This document shows positions 1 through 7,808 of a stretch of DNA of 14,981 nucleotides, one piece after another. Every line of letters begins with the position of its first letter. Position 1 is the stretch's first letter. The notes under the pieces were generated by a model, which was given only the letters and a program-made list of their open reading frames with translations, had not been told where the DNA came from and ran no database searches. A program made the translations under genes and the position numbers. Origin of the DNA: Solirubrobacterales bacterium (lineage in GTDB: Bacteria; Actinomycetota; Thermoleophilia; Solirubrobacterales; Solirubrobacteraceae); contig PMKB01000350.1 of the NCBI GenBank assembly GCA_003157595.1, positions 11,817 to 26,797 of the forward strand. Direction: 5' to 3'.

Positions 1-1586
1 GCCTGCGCGACCGCCGCCTCGCGCGCGTAGCCGGCTGCTGCCGGCGCGACCAGGTGGGCGATCGGGAAGAGGTCGACGATGCCGATCGGCCACTCGTGCT
101 CGCGCGCCAGCCAAGACCAATGCGCGTCCAGACCCCAGCCCATGCCGACCGCCGGAAACGGCAGCAGCGCCTCGAAGGTGTCGCGGTGAAGCGCTGTCAC
201 CGGCCCGATCTCGACAAATGCCGTCTCGCGCACGACGCTTCCCCACTGCCGCCGCGTCAACCGCCACGCCGCATGCGAGCGCAGCCGATGCGCGGGCGCG
301 GCGATCCGCAGTCGCCAGCACCCGGCCAGGTGGAGGAACCCGTCGAGAAAGCCGGCCGGCAGTACCACATCGTCATCCATCACCAGGACCCAGTCGAAGG
401 CGTCCAGATCCACTCCGTCGAGCAGCCGGTTCAGGTTCTCGAACTTCGCGGCGCCCTCCGGGGCACGCTCGAGCACGACCAGCTCGCAGCGCGACTCCAG
501 CAGGATCTCGACCGCGCGCCGGTACACCGGCCCATTCTCCGGCCGCACCACCGACAACACCAGCACCCGGCAGCGGCCGAGCCCGCGAGCAGCCCTGCGG
601 ACGAGCACGCGCTGGCGGTAGCCCCGAGCCGCCATCGCCCGATCGGCAAGCGTGCGAAGCAGGTCCCGTCGCCCGCCGACGGTTCCGCTCTCGCCGGAGA
701 GGAAGTCAGCGGCGCTGTCGCCGCGCACGCGGTCGCGCTGGGCCTGGCGGGCCCGCGAGATCCGTCCCCAGCTGTGCGCCGCCATCACCGGCCCATTGGC
801 GCAGCCCCGCCGCACCGTGTGCCACACGCAGCCGGCAAACACGCGCAGCTCCGCCGCCGTCGCCGGCGCGCGTCCCTCCTGCTCGTCGAACTCGCGCGCC
901 TGGCGGCCGCGCGCCACGGCGACGCGCATCAGCGCCCGACGCGTCGCATCCGCCGGCGCGCGACGGTGGTCGAGCGCCGCGGCGGCGACGTAACGGATCC
1001 GCCCGCCCGCTTGGAGGTGGCGTTGCTCCCACTCCTCCTCATCGCCGCTCCAGCACGCACGGTGGGGGTCGAAGCGGCCGACCGCCTCGAATGCGCGGGC
1101 TCGGATCGCCATGTTCGCGCCCCAGGCGCGCTTCACGTCGCGGTCCTGAGGGCCCAGGTCGGTGTGGGTGATCGGCGGCCCCTCGCGCCCGCAGACGTGG
1201 CGGCGCGCGCCCGAGCCCTCGAGGCGGGCGAGGATCGGGCCGGTGAACACGCCGACCTCGGGGTGCGCGTGCGCGGCGTCGATCAGCGCATCCAGCCAGC
1301 CCGCGTGCACTTCCACGTCGTCGTCGACGAATGCCACCAGCTCGCCGCCCGCCGCCTGCAGGCCCGCGTTGCGCGCGGCGTTCAGCCCCCGCGGCTCGCC
1401 GAGTGCCAGGTAGCGCGCGCCGAAGCGCTCGGCGAGCTCGGCGTTGCGCCCCAGACCGCCTGAGTCGTCGACGACGATCACCTCTGCACCGGCCCCAAGC
1501 GCCTGCGGCGCGATCGACGCAAGCGCCACCGCGAGGTAGTCCGGACGCCCCCTGGTGGGGATCACGATCGATGCGAACGGAGTCAT
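1..1586 (-). CDS. Two-domain family 2 (GT-A) glycosyltransferase, 3' end cut by window edge
   Basis: Starts at ATG 1586 and stays open for 528 codons to the left edge; the stop is not in the window. The N-terminal domain (about residues 1-230) is a classical GT2 fold: FASIVIPTRGRPDYL at 4-18, VIVVDDSGG at 36-44, metal-binding FVDDD at 86-90, GANMAIR at 156-162, and an acidic acceptor-side motif (GDEEEWEQRH, 181-190). After a linker rich in Arg and Ala, a second GT-A-like domain begins near residue 335, with VLVMDDDVVLP around 400-409 (Asp404-406) and GMGWGLDAHW further on. Nucleotide-sugar-dependent sugar transfer at the cytoplasmic membrane face is the family role; donor and acceptor cannot be read from the sequence. 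It diverges from the GT4 gene at 1617. A TAGACT box lies 10 nt upstream, so the mRNA may be nearly leaderless. No Shine-Dalgarno sequence is evident. Confidence 0.85.
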   Translation of the reverse strand, partial: MTPFASIVIPTRGRPDYLAVALASIAPQALGAGAEVIVVDDSGGLGRNAELAERFGARYLALGEPRGLNAARNAGLQAAGGELVAFVDDDVEVHAGWLDALIDAAHAHPEVGVFTGPILARLEGSGARRHVCGREGPPITHTDLGPQDRDVKRAWGANMAIRARAFEAVGRFDPHRACWSGDEEEWEQRHLQAGGRIRYVAAAALDHRRAPADATRRALMRVAVARGRQAREFDEQEGRAPATAAELRVFAGCVWHTVRRGCANGPVMAAHSWGRISRARQAQRDRVRGDSAADFLSGESGTVGGRRDLLRTLADRAMAARGYRQRVLVRRAARGLGRCRVLVLSVVRPENGPVYRRAVEILLESRCELVVLERAPEGAAKFENLNRLLDGVDLDAFDWVLVMDDDVVLPAGFLDGFLHLAGCWRLRIAAPAHRLRSHAAWRLTRRQWGSVVRETAFVEIGPVTALHRDTFEALLPFPAVGMGWGLDAHWSWLAREHEWPIGIVDLFPIAHLVAPAAAGYAREAAVAQ

Positions 1587-1596
1587 CTGTCCGAAG

Positions 1597-1606
1597 AGTC
1601 TAAGTT
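1597..1606. promoter_or_regulatory. Overlapping divergent -10 boxes between the GT2 and GT4 genes
   Basis: Only 30 bp separate the two divergent start codons. The single AT-rich patch there holds TAGACT on the minus strand (1602-1597), 10 nt before ATG 1586, and TAAGTT on the plus strand (1601-1606), 10 nt before GTG 1617. Both fit the actinobacterial TAnnnT -10 pattern and share the TA at 1601-1602. No good -35 hexamer is visible on either side. Transcripts would start about 4 nt before each start codon. Assignment is by pattern only. Confidence 0.45.
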
Positions 1607-1616
1607 TGCGGCGAGC

Positions 1617-2723
1617 GTGATCCTCTTTCTGCACAACCGCTACCGTCGCAGCGGCGGGGAGGAGCGCGCCGTCGAGGACCTGCTCTGGCTCGTGCGCGAG
1701 CATCTCGGCGAGGACGCCGAGCTGCTGCAGCGCGACTCGGCGCTGCTCGGCCGCGGGCGTGCCACCGCGGGGATGCTGGGCGGCGGGTTGCGCCCGGAGG
1801 AGGTGGCCCGTGCGGTCAGGCGAACCGGTGCGCGGATCGTGCACGCGCACAACCTCACTCCCTCCTTCGGCTGGCGCTCGCTCGCGGCTGCGCGTGAGGC
1901 CGGGGCTCGGGTCGTCGTCCACCTGCACCAGTACCGGCTCGTCTGCGCGGTCGGGATCTGCTTCACCGACGGGCGGGAGTGCACCCGCTGCCACGGGCGC
2001 AACACGCTCCCCGGCGTGCTCCACGGCTGCCGCGGCGGCGCCGGCGAGTCGCTCGTGTACGCCGCCGGACTCGCGCTCTGGCAGCGCCGCGTGACGGGGC
2101 TGATCGACGTCGCGATCGTCCCCAGCGAGTTCGCCAAACGGCGTCTGGCGGACCTCGGCGTCCCGCTGCCGGAGACCCACGTGCTGCCGCATCCGGTCCG
2201 CGAGTTCGTGGCACACTCGCAGGCACACGCCGGGAGCTATGCGCTGTTCAGCGCGCGTCTCGAGCCCGAGAAGGGCCTCGAGGTGGCGATCGAAGCCTGC
2301 CGCATCGCCGCCCTGCCGCTGCTGGTGGCCGGCGCGGGCTCGCAACGCCGACGCTTCGACGGGGCGCCGAACGTCACATTCGCCGGCCAGGTGCCAGAAG
2401 CCGAACTGGCGAGCTTGCGGGCCGGCGCGAAGCTCGCGCTGATGCCGTCGCGCAGCGCCGAGACGTTCGGCCTCGCCGCCGCCCAGGCGATGGCCGCCGG
2501 CCTCCCGGTCGCGGGCTCGCAGATCGGCGCCCTGCCGGAGCTGATCCCGCCACACTGGCTCTCCGCGCCCGGCGACGCACGCGCCCTGGCCACCACGATC
2601 GCCGCGCTGGCCGCCGATCCGGACGCGGGCGAGCAGGCGCTCACGACCGCCCGGGCCGTGCTCGACCCGAGCCGCCTCGCCTCGGAGCTGGCGTCGATCT
2701 ACGCCTCCGAGCCCCGCCGATAG
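1617..2723 (+). CDS. GT4-family (GT-B fold) glycosyltransferase
   Basis: A 368-residue group 1 glycosyltransferase starting at GTG 1617. The N-terminal Rossmann half carries LFLHNRYRRSGGEE (3-16) and IVHAHNL (74-80). A Cys-containing insert (Cys110, 115, 122, 125 and 138) follows VVVHLHQYRLVC, as in many bacterial GT4 enzymes of this subgroup. The C-terminal half has FSARLEPEKGLEVAIEA (211-227), LLVAGAG, and the donor-binding motif ETFGLAAAQAMAAGLPVAGS (282-301). In the usual E-x7-E signature the first Glu is present (Glu282) but the second is Gln290. It would transfer a nucleotide-activated sugar in glycan assembly; specificity is unknown. It is first in a plus-strand operon and ends 12 bp before the epimerase gene. 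No strong Shine-Dalgarno sequence precedes the start, consistent with a leaderless transcript. Confidence 0.9.
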   Translation: MILFLHNRYRRSGGEERAVEDLLWLVREHLGEDAELLQRDSALLGRGRATAGMLGGGLRPEEVARAVRRTGARIVHAHNLTPSFGWRSLAAAREAGARVVVHLHQYRLVCAVGICFTDGRECTRCHGRNTLPGVLHGCRGGAGESLVYAAGLALWQRRVTGLIDVAIVPSEFAKRRLADLGVPLPETHVLPHPVREFVAHSQAHAGSYALFSARLEPEKGLEVAIEACRIAALPLLVAGAGSQRRRFDGAPNVTFAGQVPEAELASLRAGAKLALMPSRSAETFGLAAAQAMAAGLPVAGSQIGALPELIPPHWLSAPGDARALATTIAALAADPDAGEQALTTARAVLDPSRLASELASIYASEPRR

Positions 2724-2726
2724 GAT
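2721..2726 (+). promoter_or_regulatory. Candidate internal -10 box (TAGGAT) for the epimerase gene
   Basis: TAGGAT begins at the TAG stop codon of the GT4 gene and lies exactly 9 nt before ATG 2736. This matches the TAnnnT-N9-ATG arrangement at 9062-9067 and 14599-14604. A weak AAGG Shine-Dalgarno at 2728-2731 overlaps the spacer, so either leaderless or coupled translation is possible. Confidence 0.35.
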
Positions 2727-2735
2727 CAAGGCCAG

Positions 2736-3680
2736 ATGCGCGCGATTGTCACCGGGGGCGCCGGCTTCATCGGCTCCAACATCGTGGATGCGCTGCTCGA
2801 GCGCGGCGACGAGGTGACCGTGATCGACGACCTCTCGACCGGCAAGCGTGAGAACCTCGATCCTGCGCTCGCACGCGGAGCGCGGCTGTGCGTGCTCGAC
2901 ATTCGCGACGCCGCCGAGCTCGGCGGCGTGATCGAGCAGGAGAGGCCGGAGACGATCTTTCACCTCGCAGCACAGATCGATGTGCGCCGCTCGCTCGCCG
3001 ACCCCGTGTTGGATGCCTCGATCAACGTGGCCGGAACGATCAATGTGCTCGAGGCGGCGCGCGTGCACGGCGTGGCACGGATCGTCAACAGCTCGACGGG
3101 CGGTGCGATCTACGGCGAAGCGGAGACGATTCCCTCGAACGAGGACACGACGCCGCTGCCCGAGGCGGCCTACGGTCAGAGCAAGCTGTCGGCGGAGGGC
3201 TACCTCGGCCTGTACGAGCGCCTGTACGGCCAGAGCTCGGTCACGCTGCGCTACGGCAACGTCTACGGTCCGCGGCAGGACCCGCTCGGCGAGGCCGGTG
3301 TGGTCGCGATCTTCACCGGCCTGCTCGAGTCGGGCGGGCAGCCGACGGTCTTCGGCGACGGGCGCCAGACGCGCGACTATGTGTATGTCGGCGATGTCGT
3401 CGCGGCCAATCTCGCCGCGGCGCAGGCGGACGTGCACGGGGCGATCAACATCGGCACAGGCGTCGAGACGAGCGTGCTCGAGCTGATTGCGATCCTGCGC
3501 GAGCTGGCCGGCGTCGAGAGCTTCGAGCCGCGGCTCGCGCCGGCACGCCTCGGCGAGCTGGCGCGCAGCTGCCTCGACATCACGCTTGCACGCGACGCGC
3601 TGGGCTGGACGCCGAGTGTCACGATCCGCGAAGGCTTGCGCCTCACCTTCGAGGCGAGCCGAGCGGCGCCCGCACGGTGA
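2736..3680 (+). CDS. GalE-like NAD-dependent UDP-sugar 4-epimerase (extended SDR)
   Basis: A 314-residue extended short-chain dehydrogenase. It has the NAD-binding GGAGFIGS loop (7-14), an acidic end to beta-2 (VIDDLSTGKREN, 29-40), DIRD (55-58), HLAAQIDVRRS (76-86), a catalytic Ser/Thr in NSSTGGAIYGE (118-128), and the Tyr146-x3-Lys150 pair in YGQSK. RYGNVYGPRQDP and FGDGRQTRDYVYVGDV are typical of UDP-glucose/UDP-GlcNAc 4-epimerases, and the length fits the 310-330 residue norm. The expected reaction is C4 inversion of a UDP-hexose through a 4-keto intermediate in the cytoplasm; glucose versus N-acetyl sugar preference cannot be told. It follows the GT4 gene by 12 bp and its TGA overlaps the next gene's GTG (GTGA, 3677-3680), so the two are probably translationally coupled. 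Confidence 0.88.
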   Translation: MRAIVTGGAGFIGSNIVDALLERGDEVTVIDDLSTGKRENLDPALARGARLCVLDIRDAAELGGVIEQERPETIFHLAAQIDVRRSLADPVLDASINVAGTINVLEAARVHGVARIVNSSTGGAIYGEAETIPSNEDTTPLPEAAYGQSKLSAEGYLGLYERLYGQSSVTLRYGNVYGPRQDPLGEAGVVAIFTGLLESGGQPTVFGDGRQTRDYVYVGDVVAANLAAAQADVHGAINIGTGVETSVLELIAILRELAGVESFEPRLAPARLGELARSCLDITLARDALGWTPSVTIREGLRLTFEASRAAPAR

Positions 3681-4654
3681 CCGCCGCCACGCCGCGGCGC
3701 GCGCTGATCACCGGCGTCAGCGGACAGGACGGGTCATACCTCGCGGAGCTTCTGTGCGCCGAGGGCCTCGAGCTGCACGGCATCGTCCGCGAGCACGCCG
3801 ACGGGGACTCGCCCAACCTCGACGCCGTGCGCAGCTCGCTGACCCTGCACGACGGCGATCTGCTCGAGCGCGGGACGCTGCGCGCGGTCATCGCCGCCGT
3901 CTCACCCGACGAGATCTACCACCTGGCGGCGCCGGCCTTCGTGCCCGACTCCTGGGCCGCGGCCGCGGACACGCTGCAGGCGATCGCGACCGTCAGTGGC
4001 GAGCTGATCGACGCCGTGCGCGCCCACGCGCCTGGCGCGCGGGTCGTGGTTGCGACCTCGCGCGAGATCTTCGGCGCCGGCGCCCCGAGCCCGCAGCATG
4101 AGGAGACCCGCTGCACCCCCAGCTCGCCCTACGGCGTCGCCAAGCTCGCAGCCCACCAGCTCGTCGGCTTGCTGCGCGCGCGCGACGGACTGCAGCTGTC
4201 CTCGGCGATCCTCTTCAACCACGAGTCGCCCCGCCGGCACCCGCAGTTCCTCTCGCGCAAGGTGACCGCGGCGGCGGCGGCGATCAGCCTGGGTCGCCAG
4301 GACGAGCTCTGGCTCGGCGACCTCGACGCCGTGCGCGACTGGTCGGCCGCGCGCGACGTCGTTGCGGGCCTGCGGCTGATGGCGGCGGCGCCGCAACCGG
4401 GTGACTACGTGCTCTCAAGCGGCGTCGGACACACGGTGCGCGAGCTGGTCGAAGTCGCTTTCGCCTGCGTTGGATTGGACGCCGCGCACCACCTGCGCGT
4501 CGATCCGCAGCTCGTCAGGCCGCCCGAAGCCTCGCTCGCGGTCGGCGACAGCCGCCGCGCCCGCGAACTGCTGGGTTGGACCCCGCAGAGCACTTTCGAG
4601 CAGCTGATCGCCGAGATGGTCGCAGCCGATCTCGCTGCCCTGCAGGCCTCCTGA
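3677..4654 (+). CDS. Divergent GDP-mannose 4,6-dehydratase-family SDR
   Basis: Taking GTG 3677, which overlaps the upstream stop, gives 325 residues. The frame stays open further upstream, but that part is the shadow of the epimerase gene. GMD hallmarks are clear: [18 protein letters not shown] (9-26), [28 protein letters not shown], catalytic Ser128/Glu130 in TSREIFG, Tyr152-x3-Lys156 in YGVAK, and [16 protein letters not shown] (181-196). It departs from the canonical copy at 5884-6846: the [18 protein letters not shown] segment is replaced by [17 protein letters not shown], and [20 protein letters not shown] by [20 protein letters not shown]. It may dehydrate GDP-mannose, act on another NDP-sugar, or be a reductase or epimerase that keeps the GMD scaffold. 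Last gene of the plus-strand operon, ending at the 4656-4686 hairpin. Confidence 0.85.
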   Translation: MTAATPRRALITGVSGQDGSYLAELLCAEGLELHGIVREHADGDSPNLDAVRSSLTLHDGDLLERGTLRAVIAAVSPDEIYHLAAPAFVPDSWAAAADTLQAIATVSGELIDAVRAHAPGARVVVATSREIFGAGAPSPQHEETRCTPSSPYGVAKLAAHQLVGLLRARDGLQLSSAILFNHESPRRHPQFLSRKVTAAAAAISLGRQDELWLGDLDAVRDWSAARDVVAGLRLMAAAPQPGDYVLSSGVGHTVRELVEVAFACVGLDAAHHLRVDPQLVRPPEASLAVGDSRRARELLGWTPQSTFEQLIAEMVAADLAALQAS

Positions 4655-4655
4655 A

Positions 4656-4686
4656 AGCGCCCGGCGCGCGAGATCGGCCGGGCGCT
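4656..4686. terminator. Bidirectional hairpin terminator between convergent operons
   Basis: AGCGCCCGGC at 4656-4665 is exactly complementary to GCCGGGCGCT at 4677-4686: a perfect 10-bp, nearly all-GC stem with an 11-nt loop. It starts 2 nt after the plus-strand stop (4652-4654) and lies 14 nt beyond the fbaB stop on the other strand. There is no U-tract on either side, which is common in high-GC actinobacterial terminators. Confidence 0.75.
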
Positions 4687-4700
4687 GCGCTCGCCCGCTC

Positions 4701-5777
4701 TCAGGCGACCGTGATCTCCGCGGCGAGATAGACGTCCTGGATCGCGTTCAGCAGCTCGACGCCGTCTTCCATCGGCCGCTGGAAAGCCTTGCGGCCGCTG
4801 ATCAGCCCGGTACCGCCTGCGCGCTTGTTGATAACCGCGGTGCGAACCGCCTCGGCGAGGTCGGTTGCTCCGGAGGAGGCTCCGCCGGAGTTGATCAGGC
4901 CCGCCCGGCCCATGTAGCAGTTGGCCACCTGGTAGCGGCAGAGGTCGATCGGATGCTCGGAGCTGAGCTCGGAGTAGACCAGCGGGCTGGTCTTGCCGTA
5001 GTCCTTGCCGAGCGCCGTGTAGCCGCCGTTGTTCTCGGCCATCTTCTGCTTGATGATGTCGGCCTCGATCGTGACGCCGAGATGGTTGGCCTGGCCGGTG
5101 AGGTCGGCGGCGACGCTGTAGTCGACGCCGTTCTGCTTGAAGGCGGAGTTGCGCAGGTAGCACCACAGCACGGTGAACATGCCGAGGCTGTGGGCCTCCT
5201 CGAAGGCCGCTGAGACCTCGACCAGCTGGCGCGTGGACTCCTCGCTGCCGAAGTAGATCGTCGCGCCGACAGCGGCCGCGCCGAGCTCCCAGGCGCGCTG
5301 CACGCTGGCGAACATCACCTGGTCGTAGCGGTTCGGGTAGGTCAGCAGCTCGTTGTGGTTGAGCTTGACGATGAAGGGGATGTGGTGGGCGTAGCGTCGG
5401 CTCACCGAGCCGAGCACGCCGAGCGTCGAGGCCACCGCGTTGCAACCGCCCTCGATCGCCAGCTCGACGATCGCGGCCGGGTCGAAGTAGATCGGGTTGG
5501 GCGCGAAGCTCGCCCCGGCCGAGTGCTCGATGCCCTGATCGACGGGCAGGATGCTGACGTAACCGGTGCCGGCCAGCCGGCCGTGCCCGAACAGCGCCGC
5601 GAGGTTGCGCAGAGTGGCGTTGTTGCGGTCGGTCTGGGAGTAGATGCGGTCCACGAAGTCCGGGCCGGGAAGGTGCAGAAGCGAACGCTCGATGGTGGTC
5701 GAGGTGTGGTCGAGCAGCTCGCCAGCGTCATCACCCAGCAGCTCGACGATGTGGTCGATCGTCGTTGAGGTAGTCAT
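4701..5777 (-). CDS. fbaB: Class I fructose-bisphosphate aldolase (FbaB/DhnA type)
   Basis: A 358-residue protein that follows Escherichia coli FbaB (350 residues) motif by motif from memory: [20 protein letters not shown] (67-86), [20 protein letters not shown] (94-113), [18 protein letters not shown] (126-143), [11 protein letters not shown] (171-181), [11 protein letters not shown] (224-234), [15 protein letters not shown] (239-253, the expected Schiff-base lysine region) and [17 protein letters not shown] (287-303). It reversibly cleaves fructose 1,6-bisphosphate to dihydroxyacetone phosphate and glyceraldehyde 3-phosphate in the cytoplasm. In gluconeogenic flow it would replenish fructose 6-phosphate, the source of GDP-mannose and UDP-HexNAc used by its neighbours; that link is inference. 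It is last in the minus-strand run, 106 bp after gmd. TACGCT at 5790-5785, 7 nt before the ATG, may be its own -10 box. Confidence 0.95.
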   Translation of the reverse strand: MTTSTTIDHIVELLGDDAGELLDHTSTTIERSLLHLPGPDFVDRIYSQTDRNNATLRNLAALFGHGRLAGTGYVSILPVDQGIEHSAGASFAPNPIYFDPAAIVELAIEGGCNAVASTLGVLGSVSRRYAHHIPFIVKLNHNELLTYPNRYDQVMFASVQRAWELGAAAVGATIYFGSEESTRQLVEVSAAFEEAHSLGMFTVLWCYLRNSAFKQNGVDYSVAADLTGQANHLGVTIEADIIKQKMAENNGGYTALGKDYGKTSPLVYSELSSEHPIDLCRYQVANCYMGRAGLINSGGASSGATDLAEAVRTAVINKRAGGTGLISGRKAFQRPMEDGVELLNAIQDVYLAAEITVA

Positions 5778-5784
5778 GTCTACG

Positions 5785-5790
5785 AGCGTA
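5785..5790 (-). promoter_or_regulatory. Candidate -10 box (TACGCT) for fbaB
   Basis: TACGCT on the minus strand (5790-5785) lies 7 nt upstream of the fbaB ATG, so transcription would begin almost at the start codon. No Shine-Dalgarno sequence is seen before fbaB, and the 106-bp gap to gmd is the largest inside the sugar-nucleotide run. This suggests fbaB can be transcribed separately. Confidence 0.3.
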
Positions 5791-5858
5791 GCGCCTTGCG
5801 CCGCTCGGCGATGTAACGATCTGTTTCCGCGACGCCGGGAGCGGAACGGCGAACCGGT

Positions 5859-5875
5859 GCGGCGCCCTGCGCCGC
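5859..5875 (-). terminator. Possible weak hairpin after gmd
   Basis: GCGGCGC at 5859-5865 and GCGCCGC at 5869-5875 form a perfect 7-bp stem with a 3-nt loop, 9 nt downstream of the gmd stop on the minus strand. It lacks a U-tract and could partly insulate gmd from fbaB. It could also be a chance product of GC-rich sequence. Confidence 0.3.
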
Positions 5876-5883
5876 CATAAAAC

Positions 5884-6846
5884 TCAGCGGGAGAGCAACG
5901 CGAGGTCGGAGTCGACCATCAGCCTGATCAGCGACTCGAAGTCGGTGCTCGGCCGCCAGCCGAGCAGCCGCGTCGCCTTGGAGTGGTCGCCGATCAGGTG
6001 GTCGACCTCGGCCGGGCGCACGAACTGCGGATCGACCACGATGTGCTCGTCGACATCGAGGCCCGCCTGGTCGAAGGCGACCGCCACGCAGTCGCGAACG
6101 GAGTGCGTGACCCCGGTGGCGATCACGAAGTCCTCGGGCTCGTCGCGCTGGAGCATCAACCACATCGCCTCGACGTAGTCCTTCGCGTATCCCCAGTCGC
6201 GCTCGGCTTCGAGGTTGCCCAGGTGCAGCTTCGTGGCAAGTCCGAGCTTGATCGCGGCGGCGTGCCAGGTGATCTTGCGCGTGACGAACTCGAGCCCGCG
6301 GCGCGGGGATTCGTGGTTGAAGAGGATGCCGCTCGTCGCGTGCAGGTCGTAGCTCTCGCGATAGTTGACGGTGATGAAGTGGCCGTAGGCCTTCGCGACG
6401 CCATAGGGCGAGCGTGGGTAGAACGGCGTCAGCTCGGTCTGGGGTATCTCGCGCACCTTGCCGAACATCTCGCTCGAAGAGGCCTGGTAGAAGCGCGCGT
6501 GCGGGCACGTCTCGCGGACCGCCTCGAGGATGCGCGTGACGCCGACGCCGCTGAACTCGGCGGTCAGCGTCGGCTGCACCCAGGACACCGCGACGAAGGA
6601 CATCGCCGCGAGGTTGTAGATCTCGTCGGGCCGGCTCGCGCGGAGGGTGTCGACAAGCGAGCGCTGGTCGAGCAGGTCGCCCTGGTGCAGCGTGAGACGA
6701 TCGCGCAGGTGCTCGATGCGGTCGAAGCGCTCGGTCGAGGAGCGCCGGACCATGCCGTGCACGTCGTAGCCCTTCTCGAGCAGCAGCTCGGCCAGGTAGG
6801 AGCCGTCCTGGCCGGTGACTCCGGTGATCAGCGCGGTTGGGCTCAC
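5884..6846 (-). CDS. gmd: GDP-mannose 4,6-dehydratase
   Basis: Start taken as GTG 6846, which overlaps the upstream TGA by 4 bp (GTGA) and gives 320 residues; the open frame extends 10 codons further but into the neighbour. All canonical GMD landmarks are present: [20 protein letters not shown] (5-24), [14 protein letters not shown] (31-44), [12 protein letters not shown] (53-64), [12 protein letters not shown] (74-85), Ser124/Glu126 in SSSEMFG, Tyr148-x3-Lys152 in [22 protein letters not shown] (177-193) and [18 protein letters not shown] (211-228). It converts GDP-D-mannose to GDP-4-keto-6-deoxy-D-mannose, the precursor of GDP-fucose, GDP-rhamnose or GDP-perosamine. The upstream SDR (6843-7808) is the natural candidate for the next step. 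A divergent homologue lies at 3677-4654. Confidence 0.93.
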   Translation of the reverse strand: MSPTALITGVTGQDGSYLAELLLEKGYDVHGMVRRSSTERFDRIEHLRDRLTLHQGDLLDQRSLVDTLRASRPDEIYNLAAMSFVAVSWVQPTLTAEFSGVGVTRILEAVRETCPHARFYQASSSEMFGKVREIPQTELTPFYPRSPYGVAKAYGHFITVNYRESYDLHATSGILFNHESPRRGLEFVTRKITWHAAAIKLGLATKLHLGNLEAERDWGYAKDYVEAMWLMLQRDEPEDFVIATGVTHSVRDCVAVAFDQAGLDVDEHIVVDPQFVRPAEVDHLIGDHSKATRLLGWRPSTDFESLIRLMVDSDLALLSR

Positions 6847-7808
6847 GACATCGCCACCTCTCGTTCGCGCAGCCATCTCACGGTTGCCGCGATCCCCTCG
6901 GACAGCTCGATCTGGGTCTCCCAGCCGAGCAGTCGCTTGGCCTTCTCAACCGACGGCCAGCGGCGCTGGACGTCGACCGGGAAGGTTGGCAGGTGCTCGA
7001 GCGCGAAGGCGTCCGGGTCCTCGCCGCAGGCCTCCCAGATGATCCTCGCGATCTCCGCGACGGTGCGCTCCTGCGAGGCCGAGATGTTGAAGTCCTCGTT
7101 CAAGGCGGCGGGCGAGCGCATCGCCGCGAGCACGCCGGCGGCGATGTCGTCGACATGGGTGAGCGTGCGGGTCTGCTCGCCGCTGCCGAAGATCGCGAGC
7201 GGGCGCTGTCCGGCGAGCACCTTGCGGATCAGGTCCGGGACGGCGTGGGCGATCCCCGGCTCCTGGTCGGGCAGCTCCCCCGGACCGTAGGCGTTGAACG
7301 GACGGCAGATCGTGTAGGGCAGCCCGAACTGCTCATGGGCGGCACGGCAGTAGACCTCGCCGGTGAGCTTGGAGAAGCCGTAGGCGGACTGCGGCGGCAG
7401 GCAGTTCGAGATGTGGGTCTCGGGGGTCGGGAACAGCGTGGCGCGCTCGAACACCATTGAGCTCGAGATGTAGACGAAGCGCTCGACCTGCTCCGCCAGC
7501 GCCGCGCCGATGACGCCGTTGTAGAGCGCGTTGTTGACCTCGGTCAGCGTGTAGGGGAGGCGGTGGAAGTTCGCGATCCCGCCGACAATCGCGGCGCAGT
7601 GGATCACGTGCGTGGCGCCGCTCAGCGCTGCGCGCGCCTGCTCGGGGTCGCGCAGGTCGCCGGTCTGGACCTCGGCCCCCTCGCGGATCCAGCCGGGCAC
7701 CTCGCGCTGATCGCACACGCGCACCTCGAAGTCGGGGTCGCGCAGGAGCGCACGGACGATCGCTCCTCCGATCATCCCGGCGCCACCGGTGACCAGGACG
7801 CGTTTCAT
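6843..7808 (-). CDS. NAD(P)-dependent SDR epimerase/reductase, GDP-fucose-synthase-like
   Basis: The ATG at 7808 overlaps the upstream dehydrogenase stop (ATGA, 7805-7808), giving 321 residues. Extended-SDR features are the GGAGMIGG nucleotide loop (8-15), TGDLRD (49-54), [18 protein letters not shown] (68-85), [10 protein letters not shown] (111-120), Tyr143-x3-Lys147 in YGFSK, and [10 protein letters not shown]. The VGGI-AN segment and overall order resemble GDP-L-fucose synthase and GDP-mannose 3,5-epimerase. Where those enzymes have the SSC motif cysteine, this protein appears to have Met118, so a simple 4-reductase or 4-epimerase is more likely than a 3,5-epimerase/reductase. Coupling to gmd downstream suggests it acts on GDP-4-keto-6-deoxymannose; a UDP-sugar substrate cannot be excluded. 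The SDR family call is strong, the substrate call weak. Confidence 0.85.
   Translation of the reverse strand: MKRVLVTGGAGMIGGAIVRALLRDPDFEVRVCDQREVPGWIREGAEVQTGDLRDPEQARAALSGATHVIHCAAIVGGIANFHRLPYTLTEVNNALYNGVIGAALAEQVERFVYISSSMVFERATLFPTPETHISNCLPPQSAYGFSKLTGEVYCRAAHEQFGLPYTICRPFNAYGPGELPDQEPGIAHAVPDLIRKVLAGQRPLAIFGSGEQTRTLTHVDDIAAGVLAAMRSPAALNEDFNISASQERTVAEIARIIWEACGEDPDAFALEHLPTFPVDVQRRWPSVEKAKRLLGWETQIELSEGIAATVRWLREREVAMS

Noticed and set aside
54..1463. Long plus-strand open frame of 469 codons
   Set aside because: It is antisense to the GT2 glycosyltransferase, is Arg/Pro/Ala-rich without any domain, and the minus-strand reading has clear GT2 motifs throughout.
2888..3676. Upstream extension of the divergent GMD gene frame
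   Set aside because: This part lies wholly within the epimerase gene in another frame and reads as low-complexity Arg-rich sequence; GMD motifs begin only after GTG 3677.
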